A DNA stretch of 5,305 nucleotides, taken from contig JARBTY010000209.1 in the NCBI GenBank assembly GCA_029239935.1, positions 1-5,305 on the forward strand. Reading direction: 5' to 3'. Shown here piece after piece: positions 1-5,305 of this stretch; position 1 is the first letter of the stretch, and every line of letters starts with the position of its first letter. The position numbers were made by a program, and so were the translations under genes. The stretch comes from Clostridia bacterium (GTDB taxonomy: Bacteria > Bacillota_A > Clostridia > Lachnospirales > Cellulosilyticaceae). Under the pieces are notes generated by a model. The model did no database searches and was not told where the DNA came from. It worked only from the letters and a program-made list of their open reading frames with translations.

Positions 1-1
1 C

Positions 2-757
2 AGCGGTGCGGTTGTTGTTAATGCTTTAGCGGAGCACTTTGATTTTAAATGGAGAATCGCAGAAAATGCCCCTTATATCTCAACGATTGGTGTAGCTTTA
101 GCGATGGTGCGGGAACAGCTGGAGAGAACGATTGTAAGCCCTACCGATGAGGATATTAAAAAAATCCGTGCAGATATTATCGAAAGAATTGTAAAGTCTG
201 GTGCTAATGAAGAAACAGTGGATGTATCTATTGAGATAGATGCTCAAAAAAATGTCCTAAGGGCAGTGGCAACAGGAGCTACAGAACTGCGTAAAAAAGA
301 TTTGAATGCTGCAGAGTTGTCAAAGGAAGCCTTAAAAGGGATTTCGGCAGAAGCTTTAGTAACATCTCCGGAACAGGTTGAGTATATTTGCAGTACAGGC
401 AGATGGCATCTTTTTGAAGCAAAGCTTGCTAAAAAGATGATGTTTGGACTTATTAATATAAAAAGAAAAAGTGCTTGTATCATTGACCGAGAAGGTGTTG
501 TGCGTCTCAAAAAAGAGAAGGCTGAATATATTAAATTCCAAAAATCTAATCAAAAATCACAGTTTAATGTCTTTTTAGATGAAAATACCACGTATTCAGA
601 TGCCAATGCAACCATTCCAAAGGTTTTTCTTTTCTATAGAGAAAAAATGCTGGATTTGACGGGAATGCAGACAGCAGAGCAGCTTTATTCCATTATGGAT
701 GTTGAAACAGAGCTGATGCAGCCTGAGGAAGAGATTATTGCGATTGCTTATAAATAA
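2..757 (+). CDS. C-terminal part of a hydantoinase/oxoprolinase- or DDR-like ASKHA ATPase (5' truncated by window)
   Basis: The reading frame is open from base 2, so the gene begins outside the window and the ATG at 104 is internal. The 251 visible residues begin SGAVVVNALAEHF, followed by a helix with IGVALAMVREQLERTI (residues 29-44), a helix ending KSGANEETVDVSIEID (65-80) and LRAVATGATEL (86-96). This layout (small-residue helix, 'GA.pdTV.V' strand, 'AvatGa' strand) resembles the end of the actin-like ATPase core in hydantoinase/oxoprolinase and diol-dehydratase-reactivase (DDR-like) proteins. The roughly 150 residues after it form an additional C-terminal region, including IIDREGVVRLKKEKAEY (160-176), that I do not recognise. 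The nucleotide-binding motifs would lie upstream and cannot be checked. The enzymatic role, such as ATP-dependent amide hydrolysis or cofactor-enzyme reactivation, is therefore open. The gene ends in TAA 24 nt before the zincin gene, and the two probably share an operon. The existence of the gene is near certain; the family call is moderate. Confidence 0.6.
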   Translation, partial: SGAVVVNALAEHFDFKWRIAENAPYISTIGVALAMVREQLERTIVSPTDEDIKKIRADIIERIVKSGANEETVDVSIEIDAQKNVLRAVATGATELRKKDLNAAELSKEALKGISAEALVTSPEQVEYICSTGRWHLFEAKLAKKMMFGLINIKRKSACIIDREGVVRLKKEKAEYIKFQKSNQKSQFNVFLDENTTYSDANATIPKVFLFYREKMLDLTGMQTAEQLYSIMDVETELMQPEEEIIAIAYK

Positions 758-781
758 ATTTTAGGGATAGGGGAGGTACCC

Positions 782-1408
782 ATGACTATCAGTGATGAAA
801 CCCTTGCATTATGTGAGTTATCCAATGATTTGTTGTTCCATAAAATACCCCAAGAAAGCTATAGCTATTATGTCAAAGGCGCACTAGAAGCGGGGCGGTT
901 GGCGGCAAAAAAATATCTGGGGAAGGATATTAAAGAACTTTACAAAAAAAATAATATGACCATCACTTACTGCGAACAAGATAACATTTACTGCGGCGTG
1001 AGGTTAAGAGCTCAGGTAAGTATGGGAAAAACCGAAACAACAGTGAGTGTCTATACCAAATCCCTTGATGAATTTGCAAGTTTTAGCTCTTTTGAACAAG
1101 CGGCGCCTATTACGTATGAAATGGCCCTTGATATGCACCTTAGTCATGAGTTCTTTCATTTCTTAGAATATCAAGAGATTGGGTTTATATCAGAAAAGCT
1201 GGAGCCAGTGGAAACAATAAAGCTTCCCTTTTTTACCCGAAAAGCACATATCAATAGGTGCAGTGAAGTAGCAGCCCATGCTTTTGCTAAAGAAATGTTA
1301 GGACTTAGGCATCTGCCCAACATGTATGATTATATTTATCTGATGAATACTTCTAAAATGACGAGAGAAAACTTTGATAAAATGATAAAGGCATTTAGCT
1401 GTAAATGA
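782..1408 (+). CDS. zincin-like metallopeptidase-fold protein (HEFFH motif), function unknown
   Basis: A 208-residue protein without a signal peptide or membrane segment, so probably cytoplasmic. The start is fixed by GGGAGG at 771-776, 5 nt before the ATG. Residues 122-126 are HEFFH, a match to the HExxH zinc site: His122 and His126 would bind zinc and Glu123 would be the catalytic base. About 36 residues later comes NRCSEVAAHAFAKEML (158-173). There Glu162 is placed like the third ligand of gluzincins, and the pattern E..A..FA..ML resembles the second metal helix of ImmA/IrrE-type peptidases. The N-terminal half is helical (residues 28-58) and then has strand-like stretches (59-93), which fits a small minigluzincin. 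No helix-turn-helix domain is attached. The gene follows the ATPase-like gene by 24 nt and is likely co-transcribed with it. It ends in tandem stops, TGA TAA. Substrate and biological role are unknown to me; peptidase activity is inferred from the motif alone. Confidence 0.75.
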   Translation: MTISDETLALCELSNDLLFHKIPQESYSYYVKGALEAGRLAAKKYLGKDIKELYKKNNMTITYCEQDNIYCGVRLRAQVSMGKTETTVSVYTKSLDEFASFSSFEQAAPITYEMALDMHLSHEFFHFLEYQEIGFISEKLEPVETIKLPFFTRKAHINRCSEVAAHAFAKEMLGLRHLPNMYDYIYLMNTSKMTRENFDKMIKAFSCK

Positions 1409-1462
1409 TAAAGCAGAATTATAAAATCAATCAGTGGTTTAGAGCACGTGAAAAATGTCATA

Positions 1463-1490
1463 TAAAGTAAAATGATGTCGATGTCGATAT
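1463..1490 (+). promoter_or_regulatory. SigD/sigma-28-type promoter of the chemoreceptor gene
   Basis: TAAA at 1463-1466 is followed after 16 nt by GTCGATAT at 1483-1490. This matches the flagellar sigma-28 consensus (TAAA, about 15 nt, GCCGATAT/A) at all four -35 bases and seven of eight -10 bases. Transcription would start near 1496-1498, about 25 nt before the chemoreceptor ATG. Chemoreceptors are classic members of this regulon in Firmicutes, so sequence and context agree. No competing sigma-A promoter is obvious in the spacer. Confidence 0.72.
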
Positions 1491-1494
1491 ATAT

Positions 1495-1512
1495 CCCATA
1501 ACAGTATATGGG
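1495..1512 (+). promoter_or_regulatory. hairpin overlapping the chemoreceptor Shine-Dalgarno sequence
   Basis: CCCATA at 1495-1500 is the exact reverse complement of TATGGG at 1507-1512, with a 6-nt loop. The right arm takes in the first G residues of the ribosome binding site GGGGAGG (1510-1516). The left arm lies at the predicted start point of the SigD transcript. The structure could therefore be complete only in RNA that reads in from upstream. It may equally be chance in an A/T-rich spacer. Confidence 0.35.
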
Positions 1513-1516
1513 GAGG
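1510..1516 (+). promoter_or_regulatory. ribosome binding site that sets the chemoreceptor start at 1523
   Basis: GGGGAGG lies 6 nt before the ATG at 1523. The in-frame ATG at 1508 overlaps this site and would add only five residues (MGRKY) with no ribosome binding site of its own. The 1523 start is therefore preferred. Confidence 0.8.
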
Positions 1517-1522
1517 AAATAT

Positions 1523-3274
1523 ATGTTTGAAAAGTTTAAAGTTAACGATATGAAATTAGGTGTCAAAATGACTTTTCCGCTTATTGCACCAATAGTAGCT
1601 TTGATTCTAATTTCAATTTTAGTGAGTAGTTATATTGGTACGCTGTCAAATAAGTTAATTGATTCATTGTATAATGAGGCGTATCAAAGTATTTCTCTGC
1701 TACTAAGTGCAGATAGGGATTTTTATCAGGCATTAGCAGACCAGATGAATATGGAAGCGATGGGTTCAGAAGAGTCATTAGACAGAATGAAGGCATCGTA
1801 TGCTGAAAATGTTCAGCAGGTTTCGGAGCGCGTTGGTCAGGCTAAGGAGATTATGTCTGAGAATAAACAGCTATTTGAAACTTATGTACATCCAGAATCC
1901 AATTTGACTGCTAAACAGTTATTTGAGGGTTTTGAAAAAGATTTTAGTGAATGGAGAATGCTCATTGAACAAGAATCCCATACCTTCAAAGATAAAGATA
2001 ACCTTAATAAAACTTTTGAAGCAGCAAGGGGAGCTATCAATCAATTAGAAGAGGTTATGGATATTTACAGTGATGATGTTATTAAAGAAAGTTATGTATT
2101 GGTACAAACTACTAAGCAAATCATTACAGGGGTTACAACTGTGGCAATCCTTATTTCTTTGATGCTTGGTTTTGTAGTTATTAGAAATGTTAATAAAAGG
2201 ACTCAGATTGTTGTATCGTTAATCAAAAAGACAGCAGATTTTGACTTAAGGGAAGATAGCAGTTATGAGAGATATGTAGATGAAAAAGATGAATTTGGAG
2301 TGATTATCTCTGCAGAAGCCAGTGTTAGGAGGGAATTAAGAAACTTAGTTAATAAAGTTGTTCAAGAAACGCAAAAAGTAAACGAAGCTATCTGGGTAAC
2401 TAATAGCAGTATGACAGAGTTAGAGGGAAATATTGAGGAAATTTCTGCGACAACACAGGAGCTTTCGGCGGGGATGGAAGAGACTGCTGCATCTGCAGAC
2501 GGCATGAATGCTACATCACAAGAAATTGGGGAAGCAACGAAAAATATTACCATTAAAACGCAAGAAGGTGCTGTAGTAGTAAATAATATTCATCATAGAG
2601 CCAGTGAATTGGAAAGAAGTTTTAAAAGCTCATACAAGCATTCTATTACAACATTTTCTAATGTAAAAGAAAAACTTGAGGAAGCATTGCAAGAGTCCAA
2701 GATAGTGAGTCAAATTGATGTGTTAGCGGATACGATATTACAAATTACCTCCCAAACCAATCTTCTGGCACTTAATGCGGCAATAGAAGCTGCAAGAGCA
2801 GGAGAATCAGGAAGAGGATTTGCTGTCGTTGCAGATGAAATCAGAAAGCTCGCACAAAATTCAGAGAAAGCAGTAGCGGAAATACAAGGAGTTACAAAGA
2901 TCGTAACACATTCAGTGGAGCACTTAGCGCTTAATTCCAATGAATTGCTTGAATTTATGTCTAAGGATGTTGAAGGTGATTATCAAATGATGTTACAGGC
3001 ATCAGAACAGTATGGCAAAGATGCAGGAGATGTTAATCAACTTTTTGTGAACCTCAGTGAGACGACTGGGCAGCTGGCTGCAGCTATTAAAAATATGGTG
3101 CAAGCTATTAATGAAGTAACAATAGCTACCAATGAAGGCGGCGTAGGAGTCAGCAATATAGCTGAAAGAGCGAGTGAAATAGTTAATAAGGCCAATGTTG
3201 TTGTACAGAGTATTGGGACAACCCAAACGGGGGCAAACACACTCAAAGAAATGGTTTCTAAATTTTATATTTAG
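1523..3274 (+). CDS. methyl-accepting chemotaxis protein (transmembrane chemoreceptor)
   Basis: A 583-residue receptor that would pass signals from outside the cell to the CheA/CheW kinase complex. A short basic N-terminus leads into membrane segment 1 (about 17-39). Residues 40-198 form a mostly helical outer sensor domain of about 160 residues, compatible with a four-helix-bundle type. Membrane segment 2 is about 199-220. A degenerate HAMP-like linker follows (about 221-275, with KTADFDL and KDEFG), then a long coiled-coil cytoplasmic domain. The tip is unmistakable: [20 protein letters not shown] (408-427) followed by [15 protein letters not shown] (430-444). [15 protein letters not shown] (311-325) is a likely adaptation-methylation stretch. 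The C-terminus (MVSKFYI) lacks a CheR-tethering NWETF-type pentapeptide. The ligand cannot be told from sequence. A SigD-type promoter upstream suggests co-expression with flagellar genes, and a terminator follows 20 nt after the stop. The gene appears intact and monocistronic. Family call very secure. Confidence 0.96.
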   Translation: MFEKFKVNDMKLGVKMTFPLIAPIVALILISILVSSYIGTLSNKLIDSLYNEAYQSISLLLSADRDFYQALADQMNMEAMGSEESLDRMKASYAENVQQVSERVGQAKEIMSENKQLFETYVHPESNLTAKQLFEGFEKDFSEWRMLIEQESHTFKDKDNLNKTFEAARGAINQLEEVMDIYSDDVIKESYVLVQTTKQIITGVTTVAILISLMLGFVVIRNVNKRTQIVVSLIKKTADFDLREDSSYERYVDEKDEFGVIISAEASVRRELRNLVNKVVQETQKVNEAIWVTNSSMTELEGNIEEISATTQELSAGMEETAASADGMNATSQEIGEATKNITIKTQEGAVVVNNIHHRASELERSFKSSYKHSITTFSNVKEKLEEALQESKIVSQIDVLADTILQITSQTNLLALNAAIEAARAGESGRGFAVVADEIRKLAQNSEKAVAEIQGVTKIVTHSVEHLALNSNELLEFMSKDVEGDYQMMLQASEQYGKDAGDVNQLFVNLSETTGQLAAAIKNMVQAINEVTIATNEGGVGVSNIAERASEIVNKANVVVQSIGTTQTGANTLKEMVSKFYI

Positions 3275-3294
3275 TAGTGGATTATCGAAAGTAT

Positions 3295-3328
3295 AAAAAG
3301 GTCACTGAAACGTTGCAGCGACCTTTTT
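3295..3328. terminator. bidirectional intrinsic terminator between convergent genes
   Basis: AAAAAGGTC at 3295-3303 pairs perfectly with GACCTTTTT at 3320-3328. After one A-C mismatch, CTG (3305-3307) pairs with CAG (3316-3318), leaving an 8-nt loop. The arms end in five A and five T, so RNA from either strand has a hairpin followed by a U-tract. It lies 20 nt after the chemoreceptor stop and about 36 nt after the transporter stop on the other strand. Confidence 0.88.
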
Positions 3329-3363
3329 GCGAGGTTGGGGAGTAAACTGAGAGGGTTGTAATA

Positions 3364-4743
3364 CTAACTTTTTTCAAGTGACAGGTCAGCATTTTCAAAT
3401 TCTGATCTGCCGAGTTTTCTAATCCCATAATAAAACCATGTACCTGTCAATAAAGCTGACACTAGATCAGCAAAAGGTGCGGCATAAAACAGGCCGTTAA
3501 TCCCCCAGATTTTAGGAAATATGATGATGGCAGGAATGAGAACAATCAGCTGTCTCGAAAGGGTTAAAAGCATCGATGATTTTGGCCTGCCGATAGCTTG
3601 AAAGAAGTTGGCGCAAATAATCTGGAACCCAATAATAGGTAAAAATAGAAACCATTTCAGCAATGCATCACTGCCAAAGGCAATCAGTTCAGGTTCTTGG
3701 TTAAATAAGGCGATGAGCTGTTCGGGGAATAGTATGATGGCAGCATAACCTAATACGACAATGACAGTAGATGCGGTAATAGCAAGCTTTACTGCAGTTT
3801 TAATCCGATCATATTGTTTGGCTCCAAAATTATAACTGACTATAGGCTGAAGGCCTTGATTTAAACCGATAATAGGCATTAAAAGTATCGTTTGAAGACT
3901 GTTGATAATCCCCATACTGGATATGGCAATATCACCGCCATAGAGGAACAGACTTTTATTAAGAACCATATTTAAGAGGCTGGCAGCAACCTGCATGGAA
4001 AAACCAGGAAGTCCCAAAGAAGTTATTTTGGAGACAATAGAAAATCTAAGCTTCATGTACTTGAGTTTAAGCTTATTACGGCTTTTTTTACCAAAGAAGT
4101 AGGCTACTACCCAAATAGTTGAAATAGCCTGAGCTAAAATGGTCGCAAGGGCGGCCCCGGTCATGCCCATTTTAAATACAAAAATAAATAATGGGTCTAA
4201 TAAGATATTGATACCTGCTCCTAAAAACATGGTCAGCATGGCGATTTTTGGATTACCATCAGCCCTTATAAAGTTGTTTAATCCCATACTGACTACCTGA
4301 AAAATAGCTCCAAAGAATATGACACGCATATATTCGGTGGCATAAGGAAGTACAGCTTCACTGGCCCCAAATGCCGACAAGATGGGTTTTAAAAAAATCT
4401 GTCCTATAACCATAAAAGCAAAACCAGCGATAATCAAAAGAATAAAAGCATTGCCAAGGACATTTTCCGCTTTATCCTGCTGTTTTTCGCCAAGTCTTAT
4501 AGAGAAGAGTGTAGCACCCCCTACACCAAATAAAATACCTATAGCTAAAAGGATAATCATAATTGGAAAACCTATTGTGATACCTGCCAAGCCGTTTGAA
4601 CCCAAATCGGCGCTGTTACCAATAAAAATCCTATCAACAACATTATATAAGGCATTAACCATCATCCCTATAATTGCAGGGATAGAGAACTTAACTAAAA
4701 GTTTTGATACTTTTTCTTGACCTAATGGATTGATATTTTCCAT
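3364..4743 (-). CDS. MATE-family efflux transporter (MepA-like)
   Basis: A 459-residue inner-membrane protein with about twelve hydrophobic segments, the usual MATE length. MATE proteins export cationic drugs and other toxic compounds in exchange for Na+ or H+. Diagnostic stretches are IPAIIGMMVNALYNVVDRIF (21-40), with the conserved acidic residue Asp37 in helix 1; NNFIRADGNPKIAM (156-169) and its counterpart in the second half, NFFQAIGRPKSSM (379-391), reflecting the internal duplication; and GLNQGLQPIVSYNFGAKQYD (293-312). The N-terminus PLGQEKVSKLLVKFSIP is typical of the MepA-like branch in Firmicutes. The gene follows the MarR regulator with 7 nt between stop and start. Its ribosome binding site GGAG (4754-4757 on the - strand) lies inside the end of the regulator gene, suggesting translational coupling. 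The order regulator-transporter matches mepR-mepA. Substrates cannot be predicted from sequence. No frameshift or truncation is seen. Confidence 0.95.
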   Translation of the reverse strand: MENINPLGQEKVSKLLVKFSIPAIIGMMVNALYNVVDRIFIGNSADLGSNGLAGITIGFPIMIILLAIGILFGVGGATLFSIRLGEKQQDKAENVLGNAFILLIIAGFAFMVIGQIFLKPILSAFGASEAVLPYATEYMRVIFFGAIFQVVSMGLNNFIRADGNPKIAMLTMFLGAGINILLDPLFIFVFKMGMTGAALATILAQAISTIWVVAYFFGKKSRNKLKLKYMKLRFSIVSKITSLGLPGFSMQVAASLLNMVLNKSLFLYGGDIAISSMGIINSLQTILLMPIIGLNQGLQPIVSYNFGAKQYDRIKTAVKLAITASTVIVVLGYAAIILFPEQLIALFNQEPELIAFGSDALLKWFLFLPIIGFQIICANFFQAIGRPKSSMLLTLSRQLIVLIPAIIIFPKIWGINGLFYAAPFADLVSALLTGTWFYYGIRKLGRSEFENADLSLEKS

Positions 4744-4750
4744 AATATTG

Positions 4751-5191
4751 TCACTCCATTTCTTTTTTAAAATCAGTTTTTTCTACTTTTTCTACCATTT
4801 TTTGTAGTGTAGAGAGTAGGATATTAACCGTTTCTTCGTCCATATCTTCTGTGAGGAACTCACTCCAGCTCCAGACTTCTTTTCTTATTTCATCTTTACA
4901 AAGCAAAGCTTTATCAGAAAGATAAACTCTGTTGAAGCGCTTATCGACATCATCCTTATCACGGGTTATGTAGCCTTTTTTTTCGAGAGATTTGACAGCT
5001 CTGGCGGTGGCTGATTTGTCTATGGCCATATGAACACACAAATCTTCTTGTGTTATACCATCTTTCTTATATAAATGAAGCAAAAAAGCATATTCAGAAG
5101 AGGTGATATCAAATTCTTTTAAATGGTAGTTCATATAGATTTGAGCGTGCCTATGGAGAATGGATATGAGGCGTCCGATACTTATTTGCAT
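4751..5191 (-). CDS. MarR-family transcriptional regulator of the efflux operon
   Basis: A 146-residue winged helix-turn-helix protein when started at the ATG at 5191-5189. The frame is open to a GTG at 5203, but that codon overlaps the ribosome binding site, so the ATG is preferred. N-terminal helix 1 (about 3-26) and the C-terminal helices (about 95-137) would form the dimer. ITQEDLCVHMAI (46-57) and DKSATARAVKSLEKKGYI (58-75) are the helix-turn-helix, with the recognition helix from about 58. RDKDDVDKRFNRVYLSDKA (77-95) is the wing, with the D..D.R pattern typical of MarR proteins. Such dimers usually repress their own operon and release DNA on binding small aromatic or cationic ligands. 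Two matching palindromes in the promoter are the likely targets, and the MATE gene directly downstream is the likely controlled function, as with MepR-MepA. The inducing ligand is unknown. Confidence 0.93.
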   Translation of the reverse strand: MQISIGRLISILHRHAQIYMNYHLKEFDITSSEYAFLLHLYKKDGITQEDLCVHMAIDKSATARAVKSLEKKGYITRDKDDVDKRFNRVYLSDKALLCKDEIRKEVWSWSEFLTEDMDEETVNILLSTLQKMVEKVEKTDFKKEME

Positions 5192-5202
5192 AATAATAAT
5201 CA

Positions 5203-5208
5203 CTCCTT
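5203..5208 (-). promoter_or_regulatory. ribosome binding site that sets the MarR start at 5191
   Basis: On the - strand AAGGAG reads from 5208 to 5203 and is followed by TGAT. Its last G is also the first base of the in-frame GTG at 5203-5201, so it cannot serve that codon. The next start, ATG at 5191, is 11 nt downstream: slightly long but usable. Confidence 0.75.
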
Positions 5209-5225
5209 AGTTGAGATGTCAACTA
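5208..5225. promoter_or_regulatory. operator 2: palindrome at the expected transcription start
   Basis: A perfect 18-bp inverted repeat, TAGTTGA-N4-TCAACTA. Its inner 14 bp (5210-5223) are the same GTTGA-N4-TCAAC found 36 bp away at the -35 box. It covers the predicted start of transcription and touches the ribosome binding site. It is the likely binding site of a MarR dimer, placed to block transcription. Confidence 0.72.
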
Positions 5226-5229
5226 TTAG

Positions 5230-5258
5230 AGTATACATCTGTATTGTTGACTTGTCAA
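5230..5258 (-). promoter_or_regulatory. sigma-A promoter of the marR-MATE operon
   Basis: On the - strand TTGACA (5258-5253) is separated by exactly 17 nt from TATACT (5235-5230). The -35 box is perfect, the -10 box has five of six consensus bases, and the spacing is ideal. Transcription would start near 5223. A promoter this strong needs a repressor to be controlled, which fits the overlapping operators. Confidence 0.88.
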
Positions 5259-5259
5259 C
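5246..5259. promoter_or_regulatory. operator 1: palindrome over the -35 box
   Basis: A perfect inverted repeat, GTTGA-CTTG-TCAAC on the + strand. Six bp per arm are paired around a 2-bp centre. It contains the whole TTGACA -35 hexamer, so a bound repressor would exclude RNA polymerase. Its outer half-sites are identical to those of operator 2. Confidence 0.72.
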
Positions 5260-5305
5260 CAGTTAAAGATCGTAAAAAAGCTTTTGAGTTAAAGTTTGTA
5301 AAAGC

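Noticed and set aside
104..106. ATG at 104 as the start of the first gene
   Set aside because: The frame is open through base 2 with family-like sequence (SGAVVVNALAEHF) and no ribosome binding site before 104, so this is an internal methionine.
1380..1413. Direct repeat AAATGATAAAG at 1380-1390 and 1403-1413 around the end of the zincin gene
   Set aside because: Eleven A/T-rich bases with no flanking mobile element or inverted ends; chance is the simpler explanation.
1475..1487. Tandem GATGTC repeat in the spacer before the chemoreceptor
   Set aside because: Only two copies of a 6-mer, the second partly forming the SigD -10 box; no independent function is suggested.
1336..1566. A 76-codon open frame on the - strand across the spacer before the chemoreceptor
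   Set aside because: It overlaps two real genes and the SigD promoter, has a low-complexity Ile/Leu/Tyr-rich sequence, and lacks support as a gene.
4382..4720. A 112-codon open frame on the + strand opposite the MATE gene
   Set aside because: It lies entirely inside the well-supported transporter gene, has a proline/isoleucine/lysine-rich composition typical of an antisense frame, and shows no recognisable domain.
5261..5305. Direct repeat AGTTAAAG (5261-5268, 5287-5294), AAAAGCTTTT palindrome (5276-5285) and GCTTTT/AAAAGC arms (5280-5285, 5300-5305)
   Set aside because: Short, A/T-rich and cut by the window edge. It could be part of an upstream terminator or A-rich promoter sequence, but neither can be supported here.

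Overview
The window looks like chromosomal DNA of a low-GC, motile Gram-positive bacterium, most likely of the Clostridia. The reasons are the A/T-rich codon use, strong GGGAGG/AAGGAG ribosome binding sites, a clostridial-type chemoreceptor preceded by a sigma-28/SigD-like promoter, and a MarR-MATE gene pair laid out as in Firmicutes. The species cannot be fixed from the sequence. No rRNA, tRNA, CRISPR array, transposase or phage gene is visible.

Left part (1-1408, + strand): the C-terminal 251 residues of a gene that begins outside the window, resembling the tail of ASKHA-fold ATPases of the hydantoinase/oxoprolinase or diol-dehydratase-reactivase type. It is followed 24 nt later by a 208-residue zincin-like protein with HEFFH and a downstream E..A..FA..ML helix, as in ImmA/IrrE-like metallopeptidases. 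The spacing suggests one operon. The function of the pair is not known to me.

Middle part (1409-3363): a 114-nt spacer carries a near-consensus SigD promoter and a small hairpin that covers the ribosome binding site. It drives a complete methyl-accepting chemotaxis protein of 583 residues, with two membrane segments, a helical outer domain and a cytoplasmic signalling hairpin. A strong hairpin with T-tracts on both strands sits between this gene and the convergent transporter gene and can end transcription from both sides.

Right part (3364-5305, - strand): a MarR-family regulator followed 7 nt later by a MATE-family multidrug/cation antiporter, the same order as mepR-mepA of Staphylococcus aureus. 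Ahead of the regulator is a nearly perfect sigma-A promoter (TTGACA-17-TATACT) with two copies of the palindrome GTTGA-N4-TCAAC, one on the -35 box and one on the expected transcription start. This is a self-repressing efflux operon that can be read from sequence alone.

Most of the content belongs to known families. The points most worth a second look are the paired operators, the SigD promoter with its RBS-covering hairpin, and the uncharacterised ATPase-zincin pair. I found no convincing wholly new system.
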